From Flavipsychrobacter sp. (GTDB taxonomy: Bacteria > Bacteroidota > Bacteroidia > Chitinophagales > Chitinophagaceae), in assembly GCA_017849575.1 (NCBI GenBank), contig JAFIGV010000013.1, forward strand, positions 106,556-170,555: a stretch of DNA of 64,000 nucleotides, read 5' to 3'. Both the position numbers and the translations under genes were made by a program. This document shows, one piece after another, positions 36,723 to 45,083 of the stretch; position 1 is the first letter of the stretch; every line of letters begins with the position of its first letter. A model generated the notes under the pieces. It saw nothing but the letters and a program-made list of their open reading frames with translations. It was not told the DNA's origin and searched no databases.

Positions 36723-36741
36723 AAAATTTTTGTCTTTTTTC

Positions 36742-36757
36742 ATCGCAATATTGCGAT
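36742..36757. promoter_or_regulatory. ArsR operator 2 (perfect 16-bp palindrome)
   Basis: ATCGCAATATTGCGAT is a perfect palindrome between arsR and arsM, 17 bp before the arsM ATG. It matches the half-sites of operator 1 more cleanly. No clear TAnnTTTG box accompanies it, so it may act as an internal operator, roadblock or RNA element. Confidence 0.65.
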
Positions 36758-36773
36758 AACACTAAAAAAATAA

Positions 36774-37613
36774 ATGATGGACAACGAACAGAAACTAAAG
36801 GACCTGGTAAAGCAGAAATACAGTGAAATTGCTCTGCAGGACAAAGCCACAAACGCGGCTTCCTGCTGCGGCGCCGGCGGATGCAGCACCGAAGTGTACA
36901 ACATTATGGGCGACGACTACACGCATCTGGAGGGCTACCATGCTGATGCGGATCTGGGACTGGGCTGCGGACTTCCAACAGAGTTTGCACAGATCAGGCC
37001 GGGCGATACGGTAATTGACCTGGGCAGCGGCGCAGGAAACGATTGCTTTGTAGCGCGCGCACAAACCGGTGCCACAGGCAAAGTGATCGGCATTGACTTT
37101 ACCGAAGCGATGATAGAAAAAGCCCGCGCAAATGCAGACAAGCTGGGATTTAACAACGTGGAGTTCCGGCTGGGCGATATCGAGAACATTCCGGTTGCAG
37201 GCTCTGTGGCAGATGTGATTGTGAGCAACTGCGTCCTTAACCTTGTACCGAACAAGCGAAAAGTGATGAGCGAAATTTTCAGAGTGTTAAAGACCGGAGG
37301 ACACTTCAGCATATCCGATATTGTACTGACGGGTACGCTTCCTCCCAACCTGCGTCAGGCGGCTGAGATGTATGCCGGCTGCGTAAGTGGCGCCGTGATG
37401 AAAGAAGACTACCTTGCGGCTATTGAAGAAGCAGGCTTTGACTCGGTGACGCTGCAAAAAGAAAAGCCAATTATCATTCCCGACGATATTCTGAAGAACT
37501 ACCTGAATGCAGATGAGCTGGCATCGTTCAAAAGCAATCCGCCTTCTATCTATAGCATTACAGTATTCGGTAAAAAACCAGCCTGTTGTACTCCGGGATC
37601 CGGTTGCTGTTAA
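36774..37613 (+). CDS. arsM: Arsenite S-adenosylmethionine methyltransferase
   Basis: 279 residues; two ATGs stand at 36774 and 36777. It methylates As(III) with SAM and thiols, giving methylarsenicals. SAM motif: VIDLGSGAGNDCFVAR near residue 78-93, then GKVIGIDFTEAMI. Conserved cysteines occur in CCGAGGC (about 31-37), GLGCGLP (near 64), SNCVLNLVP (near 150) and AGCVSG (near 203), as expected for ArsM. The C-terminus CCTPGSGCC adds a cysteine-rich tail. A 16-bp operator precedes it. Twelve bp after its stop begins a 51-residue membrane peptide gene. Confidence 0.95.
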   Translation: MMDNEQKLKDLVKQKYSEIALQDKATNAASCCGAGGCSTEVYNIMGDDYTHLEGYHADADLGLGCGLPTEFAQIRPGDTVIDLGSGAGNDCFVARAQTGATGKVIGIDFTEAMIEKARANADKLGFNNVEFRLGDIENIPVAGSVADVIVSNCVLNLVPNKRKVMSEIFRVLKTGGHFSISDIVLTGTLPPNLRQAAEMYAGCVSGAVMKEDYLAAIEEAGFDSVTLQKEKPIIIPDDILKNYLNADELASFKSNPPSIYSITVFGKKPACCTPGSGCC

Positions 37614-37625
37614 CACCACACCTTC

Positions 37626-37781
37626 ATGAACATGAAAGCCTGGCTGGGAAGACACAAACGCTTCGGCATTATTCTGGCGGGAATCCTTTCACTCAACCTG
37701 GCTTATGGGTTCGATGCAAGGTTTACCATCATTAATCTGCTCTGGATAGCGATTAGCATTCTTAAAATTGACAAGCTATGA
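37626..37781 (+). CDS. 51-residue small membrane protein in the arsenic operon
   Basis: The ATG at 37626 opens a frame reading MNMKAWLGRHKRFGIILAG, then SLNLAYGFDARFTIINLLWI and a short end. There are two hydrophobic stretches (about 13-27 and 33-46), with positive residues before the first. Its TGA (37779-37781) overlaps the ATG of arsC in an ATGA arrangement, showing translational coupling and supporting it as a real gene. I do not recognise a family. A role in arsenic handling at the membrane is an inference from position. Confidence 0.7.
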   Translation: MNMKAWLGRHKRFGIILAGILSLNLAYGFDARFTIINLLWIAISILKIDKL

Positions 37782-38167
37782 AAAAGGTTCTCTTTGTCTG
37801 CATTGAAAACAGCAACCGGAGCCAGATGGCGCAGGCATTTGCAACCATCTTCGGTGCGTCGGAAGTACTGCCTTTCAGTGCAGGCTCGCGCCCAAGTGGA
37901 AAGATAAATCCAAAAGCCGTTGCCGCTATGGCAGAACTGGGATATGACCTAAGTACCCATGCCAGCAAAAGCCTCGACGAAGTACGTGGGGAAGCGCCAT
38001 TTGATGCGTTAGTGACCATGGGATGTGGTGACGCCTGCCCGTGGATGCCGGCAAAACAACACATAGACTGGCAGATACCCGACCCCCGGAACATGGAAAA
38101 GGATGCATTCAATGAAGTGCGCGACCAGATAAAATCTCGGGTTAAAGAACTGATTTCCACATTGTAA
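37778..38167 (+). CDS. arsC: Arsenate reductase, low-molecular-weight phosphatase/thioredoxin type
   Basis: 129 residues. The P-loop CIENSNRS gives Cys8 and Arg14 (CX5R), with further redox cysteines Cys83 and Cys87 in MGCGDACPW, as in thioredoxin-coupled ArsC. The enzyme reduces arsenate to arsenite in the cytoplasm. DPRNMEKDAF carries the general-acid Asp motif. It is the last gene of the ars locus; a strong terminator follows at 38193-38216. No Acr3 or ArsB pump gene is found in the window. Confidence 0.94.
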   Translation: MKKVLFVCIENSNRSQMAQAFATIFGASEVLPFSAGSRPSGKINPKAVAAMAELGYDLSTHASKSLDEVRGEAPFDALVTMGCGDACPWMPAKQHIDWQIPDPRNMEKDAFNEVRDQIKSRVKELISTL

Positions 38168-38192
38168 AGCGGGAAGACTTTTTTTGTTACAG

Positions 38193-38216
38193 GCCGGTCA
38201 CCACGACCGGCTTTTT
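38193..38216 (+). terminator. Terminator of the arsenic operon
   Basis: Perfect arms GCCGGTC and GACCGGC with loop ACCAC, followed by TTTTTG, 26 bp after the arsC stop. Confidence 0.88.
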
Positions 38217-38344
38217 GTTTCCGAAATCACTGAAAAAGGACGGGTTTTAGGCGCTAACAGAAGTTGCCGCCATGCCGGGAACAATATTTGTGTTTCATCT
38301 TTTACCCCTAACTGCACAAGTCCTTTAAACACAACTTCGTGGCC

Positions 38345-38767
38345 ATGAGTACTAAAAAAAGTTGTCTGATCATTGACGACGATCCGGACGATCAGGATAT
38401 CTTCAGGCTTTGTATCCGTGATATAGACCCGGATATGGAATGCAATGCCTTGGGCGACAGCGTTGCTGCGGTGAGCATGCTTTCCGAGGGTTCGTTTGCC
38501 CTGCCCGACTTTATTTTTCTGGACGTAAACATGCCCAAACTGAATGGTGTGGAATGCCTCAAGACACTTAAAGCCCGAGGTGCGGCGGGCAAGACCCGTA
38601 TATACATGTATTCTACCACATCAGAAGCAGCCATGGTCGCACAATGCAACGAGCTCGGCGCATCCGGCTTTATCGTTAAGCCGGCAAGTCCCGTGGAACT
38701 CAGGCAGATATTAAACAGTATCCTGAATTCCGCGAACACTTCTCTTGAAAACAGCACACAACAATGA
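38345..38767 (+). CDS. Single-domain response regulator
   Basis: 140 residues from the ATG at 38345; a GTG two codons upstream is the alternative. It consists of one receiver domain only: acidic cluster IIDDDPDDQDIF, phospho-acceptor Asp60 in FIFLDVNMPKLNG, and FIVKPASPVELR. This subtype often takes phosphate from PAS-rich kinases and works by protein contact, not DNA binding. Its last bases overlap the ATG of the kinase gene (ATGA), so the two are coupled. Confidence 0.92.
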   Translation: MSTKKSCLIIDDDPDDQDIFRLCIRDIDPDMECNALGDSVAAVSMLSEGSFALPDFIFLDVNMPKLNGVECLKTLKARGAAGKTRIYMYSTTSEAAMVAQCNELGASGFIVKPASPVELRQILNSILNSANTSLENSTQQ

Positions 38768-40305
38768 ACGGACAACAAGTAGAACAGGGCGCAGATCATT
38801 TTTCCCGTATAAAAGATGTCTATAAGAAAATGGTTGAAGAAATTCAGGACTATGCCATTATTCTGCTGGACAAAAACGGCATTATACGCAACTGGAATAA
38901 GGGTGCTGAAAAAATAAAGCGTTACAAAGACACGGAGATCATTGGGAAACACTTCAGCATATTCTACCTGCCGGAAGACCTGGCGATCCAACTTCCGCGG
39001 CAACTGCTGATGCAGGCTGAAGAAACAGGACGCGCCACTCACGAAGGCTGGAGAAAACGAAGCGATGGAAGCAGATTCTGGGGCAGCATAACCATTACCG
39101 CAGTGCACGACGACGACGGGGCCGTTATCGGATACTGCAAAGTGACCCGCGACCTGACGGACAAAAAGATGGCGGAAGACCAGTTACGGATGAGTGAAGA
39201 ACGCTATCATCAGATGGTGGCGGAGGTGCAGGACTATGCCATCATACTCCTCAACAAACAAGGCTTTATCGAAAACTGGAACGCCGGGGCCGAAAAAATT
39301 AAGGGATATAGGGCCGAGGACATTATTGGCAAACACTTTGAAATATTTTATCCCACCGCCGACCGCGAAAGCGGGCTGCCTATGAGGCTGCTTCATGTAG
39401 CAAGAACTTCGGGAAGAGCCACACATGAGGGCTGGCGCGTGCGGAAAGATGGAAGCCGCTTTTGGGGAAGTATCACCATTACCGCACTTCATGGAAAAGA
39501 CGGAACCGTGATCGGATTTACTAAGGTGACCCGCGACCTGACGGAGAAAAAATTAGCCGAAGACAAACTGGCCGCATATACCAGCGAACTGGAAATACAG
39601 AACAGGGAGCTTGAGCAGTTTGCATTTGTAGCTTCTCACGACCTTCAGGAACCCCTTCGGAAAATTCGCACATTCGCAGAGTTGATCCGGGAGAATTTTA
39701 ACGACGAGGCACTTGCCAAAAACTATTTTGTCCGTCTCGAGACCGCTGCCAGGCGCATGTCAGAGCTCATCCGCTCGCTGCTTAACTTTAGCAGGCTTAC
39801 CAGAGAGACCACCCATTTTGAAGACGTGGACCTTAACGAAATATTGCAGGATGCGAAACAGGATTTTGAACTGCTGATAGAAGAACGCCATGCGCAGATC
39901 ATCAGCGGCCCACTGCCCTACGTGTCGGGGAACCGTCTGCAGCTCGGTCAGCTTTTCTCCAATCTGATCAGCAACTCCATTAAATTCTGCCAAACCGATC
40001 CGGTCATCCGCATTACGGCAACAACAGTAAACGGAAACGAGATAACGGACGCTGCCCCCGGAGTGGACGACAAGCAATTTTTCAAACTCACCTTTAGCGA
40101 CAACGGAATTGGGTTTGAAGAGCAATACAAGCAACTGATCTTCTCACTTTTTCAAAGGCTCCACGGCAAACACGAATATGCCGGCACCGGCATCGGCCTT
40201 GCACTTTGTCGCAAAATAGTCGAAAACCACAACGGATATATCGACGCCAGCAGTCGGCCGGGACAAGGTGCGGTGTTCAACATTTTTCTACCCTGCCGGC
40301 AATAG
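38764..40305 (+). CDS. PAS-PAS sensor histidine kinase, soluble
   Basis: 513 residues, no membrane segment. There are two very similar PAS/PAC units (about 20-140 and 145-265). Both contain QDYAIILL-K-G-I--NWN-GAEKIK, IIGKHF-IFY, GRATHEGWR-R-DGSRFWGSITITA and KVTRDLT-KK. The kinase part has the H-box FAFVASHDLQEPLRKI, N-box LISNSIKFC, and G-boxes FSDNGIGFEE and GTGIGLALC. SHDLQEPL kinases form a subgroup related to phytochrome-like kinases. It is paired with the single-domain regulator. The PAS twins suggest an internal duplication, and the ligand is unknown. Confidence 0.92.
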   Translation: MNGQQVEQGADHFSRIKDVYKKMVEEIQDYAIILLDKNGIIRNWNKGAEKIKRYKDTEIIGKHFSIFYLPEDLAIQLPRQLLMQAEETGRATHEGWRKRSDGSRFWGSITITAVHDDDGAVIGYCKVTRDLTDKKMAEDQLRMSEERYHQMVAEVQDYAIILLNKQGFIENWNAGAEKIKGYRAEDIIGKHFEIFYPTADRESGLPMRLLHVARTSGRATHEGWRVRKDGSRFWGSITITALHGKDGTVIGFTKVTRDLTEKKLAEDKLAAYTSELEIQNRELEQFAFVASHDLQEPLRKIRTFAELIRENFNDEALAKNYFVRLETAARRMSELIRSLLNFSRLTRETTHFEDVDLNEILQDAKQDFELLIEERHAQIISGPLPYVSGNRLQLGQLFSNLISNSIKFCQTDPVIRITATTVNGNEITDAAPGVDDKQFFKLTFSDNGIGFEEQYKQLIFSLFQRLHGKHEYAGTGIGLALCRKIVENHNGYIDASSRPGQGAVFNIFLPCRQ

Positions 40306-40386
40306 ACTGGAAGCGAATAAGGTGTAAAACCAGGGCAGGTTTATGGAAACTGGATGCGCCAACGTCTGATCGAAAACAAAATCATC

Positions 40387-40971
40387 ATGCGCCGGTTCTT
40401 GTTACTGATTGTAGTCTGCTCGTGGTGCGGACATAGCTTTGCAGCCAAAGGCAACTTTTTCCAATTGCTTGCGCAGGCCGCGCTTGGCCTTACCAGTCAA
40501 AAAGTAACCTACGACCCCTCTTATTTCAAACTCAAATATCCCATGGGTGATGTACCCGCCGACAAAGGGGTCTGCACCGACGTAGTGATCCGTGCCTATC
40601 GTCGCATGGGTACGGATCTTCAGCAACTTGTACACGAAGACATGCAGCGGCATTTTTCTATGTATCCGGGCATTTGGGGCTCCAAGACCACAGACAAGAA
40701 TATAGATCACAGGCGCGTGCCCAACCTGATGGTTTTCTTCAAACGTGAGGGAGCAGCACTGACGGTTTCGCACCAGGCCACTGACTATCAGCCCGGCGAT
40801 CTTGTATGCTGGGACCTCGGCAACGGGGTGACGCATATAGGAATCGTCTCCGGGAAAATGGCAGCAGGTGGCAGATATGGCATTGTCCACAACATTGGCG
40901 CAGGACAGGTATGGGAAGATTGCTTGTTCCACTGGAAAATAATCGGCCACTACCGTTACCAGCCCCGATGA
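40387..40971 (+). CDS. Exported DUF1287 protein
   Basis: About 194 residues from the ATG at 40387, where the signal peptide begins (MRRFLLLIVVCSWCGHSFA); the longer frame adds 11 residues before it. The conserved block YDPSYFKLKYPMGDVPADKGVCTDVVIRAYR is typical of DUF1287, and RVPNLMVFFKR, DLVCWDLGNGVTHIGIVS and VHNIGAG follow. The Cys and His arrangement (GVCTD, THIGIV, HNIG) resembles NlpC/P60-type papain-like hydrolases, so a cell-wall amidase or peptidase role is plausible but unproven. It lies 81 bp downstream of the kinase gene. Confidence 0.85.
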   Translation: MRRFLLLIVVCSWCGHSFAAKGNFFQLLAQAALGLTSQKVTYDPSYFKLKYPMGDVPADKGVCTDVVIRAYRRMGTDLQQLVHEDMQRHFSMYPGIWGSKTTDKNIDHRRVPNLMVFFKREGAALTVSHQATDYQPGDLVCWDLGNGVTHIGIVSGKMAAGGRYGIVHNIGAGQVWEDCLFHWKIIGHYRYQPR

Positions 40972-41020
40972 AAGAGACGCTTCTATGCTGACGGCCCCCT
41001 GCCCGGATCAGCTTTTCGAT

Positions 41021-41056
41021 AAAAAAACAATTCGCCGGATTGATACCAGCGAATTG
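41021..41056 (-). terminator. Terminator of the zinc alcohol dehydrogenase gene
   Basis: On the minus strand arms CAATTCGC and GCGAATTG are followed by seven T residues, 24 bp past the gene's stop at 41080. Confidence 0.8.
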
Positions 41057-41079
41057 CAAAACTGACAGACTACTTTGGA

Positions 41080-42237
41080 TTAAGGAGTGAGCACTACTTT
41101 CACACAATCGTCTTCCTTCTTTTTGAATATTTCATAACCATGTGCTGCCTCGGAAAGCGGCAATCTATGGGAGATAATATCGTTGAGTACCACCTTGCCC
41201 TCCAGCGTCAGGTCAAAAAGTTGATCGATATATTTCTGAACAGGAGCCTGACCAAACTGCACGCGGATGGCCTTATCAAAAAGTCTATGAACGGGAAAGT
41301 TGTCGTAAGGGCTACCATATACACCGATCACAGAAACCCGGCCACCCCGACGCACCGCCTCGAAACAATTTTCCATCACCTTCGATGTTCCTTTTTCTAC
41401 GTTCAGAACAGCCTTTATTTTATCGCGGACCGATCGGCTTGCTTCCATGCCTACAGCATCTACGCATACGTCAGCACCCCGTCCATCCGTCATCTCGTAT
41501 ATTTTTTCGATCAGGTCGTCATCATGCGCATCCAGCGTTTCTACGGCATTAACCTTAGCTGCTCTTTGCAAACGATAAGCCTGCCGGTCTATGGCTATTA
41601 CCCGCCCGGCTCCCCGCAGCCATGCGGCCTTCTGCGCCATCAGCCCAACAGGACCAGACCCAAAGATGACCACAGTCTCTCCTCCTTTCACTTCGGCCCA
41701 ATCTATAGCTGTCCATCCGGTCGGAAAAATGTCGGTGAGAAAAAGCACCTGCTCGTCGGTCACACCCTCGGGAACAACGCGCGGACCGAAGTTGGCAAAG
41801 GGCACGCGCACATACTCGGCCTGACCTCCGGCATAACCGCCATAGAGATCGGTATAGCCATAAAGACCGCCGCCCTTACCTTTCAACAAATCGCCCTGAG
41901 GGCCGTAATGTTCGGGATTGGAATTTTCGCAGTGTGTGGGTAACTGATGATTGCAAAAAAAGCAATGACCACAGGCTACAGGGAAAGGCACCACTACCCG
42001 ATCTCCTTTTTTAACCCGATGTACCGCCCGGCCCGTCTCTTCCACTACGCCCATAAATTCATGTCCGAGCACCTGATCCTTAAACTGAGGGAAAAATCCA
42101 TCGTAAATATGCAGGTCTGATCCGCAAATAGCTGTCGAGGTTACCTTGACGATAATATCCTCCTCATGCTCCACCCTGGGATCACCCACCCGATCTACAC
42201 TGACGTCTCCTACTTTGTGAAATACTGCTGCTTTCAT
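41080..42237 (-). CDS. Zinc-dependent medium-chain dehydrogenase (glutathione-independent formaldehyde dehydrogenase-like)
   Basis: 385 residues. Catalytic zinc ligands: Cys in STAICGSDLHIYDG and His-Glu in GHEFMGVVEE; structural zinc cysteines lie in CGHCFFCNHQLPTHC. The NAD-binding motif is IFGSGPVGLMAQKAA. The insert NSNPEHYGPQGDLLKGKGGGLYGYTDLYGGYAGGQAEYV is shared with the FDH-like branch of the family. Its substrate is probably a small aldehyde or alcohol, but cannot be decided. It stands alone, with its own terminator, 98 bp left of the ligase gene on the same strand. Confidence 0.88.
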   Translation of the reverse strand: MKAAVFHKVGDVSVDRVGDPRVEHEEDIIVKVTSTAICGSDLHIYDGFFPQFKDQVLGHEFMGVVEETGRAVHRVKKGDRVVVPFPVACGHCFFCNHQLPTHCENSNPEHYGPQGDLLKGKGGGLYGYTDLYGGYAGGQAEYVRVPFANFGPRVVPEGVTDEQVLFLTDIFPTGWTAIDWAEVKGGETVVIFGSGPVGLMAQKAAWLRGAGRVIAIDRQAYRLQRAAKVNAVETLDAHDDDLIEKIYEMTDGRGADVCVDAVGMEASRSVRDKIKAVLNVEKGTSKVMENCFEAVRRGGRVSVIGVYGSPYDNFPVHRLFDKAIRVQFGQAPVQKYIDQLFDLTLEGKVVLNDIISHRLPLSEAAHGYEIFKKKEDDCVKVVLTP

Positions 42238-42335
42238 AATGATTGATTTTTTAAGGTTTAATAAAAAACACGTTTGGGATTCGGCCCTTCTGTTGGAGGA
42301 CCGCTGAAAGAAAACTTCTTCCTGAAGAGAATGCT

Positions 42336-44984
42336 TTACCCCTGATTCAGGCGCTCCACCGCTTCGTCGAGATCAATGCCTTCGCCAATCACCGGTCGGA
42401 ACAAATCACCGGTTTCCTTTAGCCGGGCTATAGCATTGTAAATGGTGAAGTCGGATATTTTAAGCCCTTTTTTCACCTCATCCCAGTGCAAGGGCATAGA
42501 CACAGTCGCCCCCGGTTTTGGACGCACAGAGTACGGGGCTGCAAGTGTTGCCTGGGGCCTATTCTGGAGAAAATCGATATACATTTTTCCACCCCGCTTT
42601 TTTGTAAGTCTTTCGATGGTGGTATATCGGGGCAATTCACGATGTACCCGTGTGGCAACGGTCCGGGCAAATTCTTTGGATGCTTCGTATTCATACCTGG
42701 CACCCAACGGTATGTATATATGCAAGCCGGTTGAGCCGGAAGTTTTACAATACGAAGGCACTCCGATGCTCTTGAGAAGATCGTGTGTGACTCTTGCACA
42801 TTCTATTACCTGGTCGAAAGTATTTTTGTCCGGATCGAGGTCCAGCACACACCAGTCAGGATTTTCCGGTGTGGCTATTCTGCTGCTCCAGGGGTTCATC
42901 TCAATGCTGGCCAGGTTGGCCATATACAAAAGGTCGGCCTCCGTTTTGCATACCAGAAAGTGCCGGTCGCGCTTATCCGCCTGGCTATGATAGCAATAGG
43001 TCTCCATCCAGTCCGGCACCTTACCGGTCATGTCTTTTTGATAAAAACTCTTGCCGGAAATACCATTAGGAAAGCGATTTAGAGACATGGGCCGGTCTAC
43101 AAGGTAGGGAAGGATAAATGGGGCAACCTGATAATAATAATTCAGCAAATCGCGCTTGGTACCCTCAGTCTCCGGCCAGAATATCTTGTTTAGATTCGTA
43201 AACTTCATTTTGTGGCCCAGCACCGTCTTCACCTGTGTGTCTTCCGTGGGATTGAGCAGCGTTTTTCGGGCTGAAGCAGGCGCTTGCCTGATGCCAGTCA
43301 GATTTCGTGCTGCCGCCTCCGCATCTTGTTCTCTTTCCAGCACCACATCTTTTGCAGCTTTGTCATTTCTTAGTCCTTTGAATGAGGGATGACGCATGAC
43401 GCCGTCGGTAGTTATCTCCGTAAAGTGAACTTCACAAACCAGTTGAGGCTTCAGCCAGGTGGCCTTTGCCTCCGGTGGCTGCGGTCGAAACCGGCTGGGT
43501 TTGTTGATATCGGGCACGAGGCTGAAAGGAGACTTTTCGATGATCAGCGGCTTGCAGAGCGCCAGAATTTCCTTCTGCGTTTTGACGCTGAAACCCGTGC
43601 CGACCTTTCCGGTGTACACAAATTTTTTGCCTTCGTACACGCCCACCAGTAGTGAGCTGAACGGCTTGGGACTATCCTCATTCCTGGTAAAACCACCGAT
43701 CACAACTTCCTGACTTTTATTAGCCTTAATCTTCAGCCAGTCGCCCGACCGGGAATCTATGCGATAGGGGCTATCCTGCTGCTTCGCCATAATTCCTTCC
43801 AGGCCCATTTGCCGGGCTGAGTTTAGAAAATCTTGTCCTGAGGTACGAAACCCCTCGCTGATCCGGATATTTTCCTGTCCGGCAATGAGCTTCCCCAGCA
43901 ATTCCTTTCTTTGGACCAGCGGCAGGGTGGTTACGTCTCTGCCCTCGTACCAAAGCAGGTCGAATACATAATAGACAAGCATACCGTCGGCTTCGCTCCG
44001 CCAGTTTTGTAAAGCACCAAAATCGGCCTTCCCATTGGCTTTTATCGTCACAATCTCGCCATCGAGAACAGCATTAAGCTTCAGCGCCGACAGCGCCTCA
44101 TGAATTGGATAGAACTTCTCGTCGAAGGACTTGTTATTGCGTGATCTGATGGCCACCTTCCCTTTATTCATATAGGCAAGAGCCCGGTAACCGTCCCATT
44201 TCACTTCATAGATCCAGTTGTCGCCTTCGGGCACCTGCTTCACCAAAGTAGCCAGCATGGGTTGCGGAATGGAATCAAAAAACTTCTTTTTCGCGACGCC
44301 TTTCAGTAAGCTTTCGGGATCGGGAGAACCTATACCTGCTGGAGTCGTTGTGGCCGATTTACCTGAAGTGCGGCCTGCGGTTTGCCCTGGCTTTCCGTAA
44401 ATTTCTTCGGGAGCTTTTTCCATTTCTTCAACCGTCTTTCCGGACAATACAGAGTAGTCTTCCCGAAGTACGTCGGCGGTACTCGCACAGCCGTCTTTCA
44501 ACTTCATCAGCAGCCAGCCCTGTTGTCCGCGGGCGGGCGCCTTCACCAACGCAAATTTCCCTTTTAATTTTTTTCCGTACAGGCGAAATTTTAGTTTTCC
44601 GTTTCGGAGACCTTTCTGAAGAATTTTTTGTTGTTCGTCCCGATCTGCTGCTGCATCGTCAGGCTCAAAGGTTCCTTCGTCCCAAACAATGACCGTACCT
44701 CCACCGTATTGCCCCTTCGGAATTGCCCCCTCAAAACTTCGGTAATCATAGGGATGATCTTCTACCATCATGGCAAGTCGCTTTACAGCGGGATTGAGCG
44801 AGGGCCCTTTAGGAACGGCCCAGCTTTTCAATACACCATTCACCTCCAGACGAAAATCGTAATGAAGATGCGAGGCTGCATGTTTCTGCACTACAAAACG
44901 CAGGGCATCGTTCCCCGGCTTTCCGCCGAAGGGCTCTGGCGTGTCCTGGGCAGACCGCTTCTGTTTATATCGGGCAAGGCTCAT
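42336..44984 (-). CDS. ligD: DNA ligase D (phosphoesterase-ligase-polymerase)
   Basis: 882 residues from the ATG at 44984 (MSLARYKQKR). Three domains in order: 3'-phosphoesterase (about 10-170, FVVQKHAASHLHYDFRLE), ATP-dependent ligase (about 230-540; nucleotidyl-accepting Lys near residue 260 in YEVKWDGYRA) and primase-like polymerase (about 575-870; DLDPD catalytic pair, TSGSTGLHIYIPL). LigD with Ku carries out non-homologous end joining in stationary phase or under stress. No Ku gene lies in the window, which is often the case when ku is elsewhere. A divergent gene, 99 bp away, encodes a membrane protein. Confidence 0.95.
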   Translation of the reverse strand: MSLARYKQKRSAQDTPEPFGGKPGNDALRFVVQKHAASHLHYDFRLEVNGVLKSWAVPKGPSLNPAVKRLAMMVEDHPYDYRSFEGAIPKGQYGGGTVIVWDEGTFEPDDAAADRDEQQKILQKGLRNGKLKFRLYGKKLKGKFALVKAPARGQQGWLLMKLKDGCASTADVLREDYSVLSGKTVEEMEKAPEEIYGKPGQTAGRTSGKSATTTPAGIGSPDPESLLKGVAKKKFFDSIPQPMLATLVKQVPEGDNWIYEVKWDGYRALAYMNKGKVAIRSRNNKSFDEKFYPIHEALSALKLNAVLDGEIVTIKANGKADFGALQNWRSEADGMLVYYVFDLLWYEGRDVTTLPLVQRKELLGKLIAGQENIRISEGFRTSGQDFLNSARQMGLEGIMAKQQDSPYRIDSRSGDWLKIKANKSQEVVIGGFTRNEDSPKPFSSLLVGVYEGKKFVYTGKVGTGFSVKTQKEILALCKPLIIEKSPFSLVPDINKPSRFRPQPPEAKATWLKPQLVCEVHFTEITTDGVMRHPSFKGLRNDKAAKDVVLEREQDAEAAARNLTGIRQAPASARKTLLNPTEDTQVKTVLGHKMKFTNLNKIFWPETEGTKRDLLNYYYQVAPFILPYLVDRPMSLNRFPNGISGKSFYQKDMTGKVPDWMETYCYHSQADKRDRHFLVCKTEADLLYMANLASIEMNPWSSRIATPENPDWCVLDLDPDKNTFDQVIECARVTHDLLKSIGVPSYCKTSGSTGLHIYIPLGARYEYEASKEFARTVATRVHRELPRYTTIERLTKKRGGKMYIDFLQNRPQATLAAPYSVRPKPGATVSMPLHWDEVKKGLKISDFTIYNAIARLKETGDLFRPVIGEGIDLDEAVERLNQG

Positions 44985-45083
44985 ATTGCCAACCCTTAAA
45001 AGCTTGTGCCACAAAACGACTAAAGACAGCGGAGACGGGGAACAAAATTTATATCAGCATAGACGGCAGAAACAAAAAATGAC

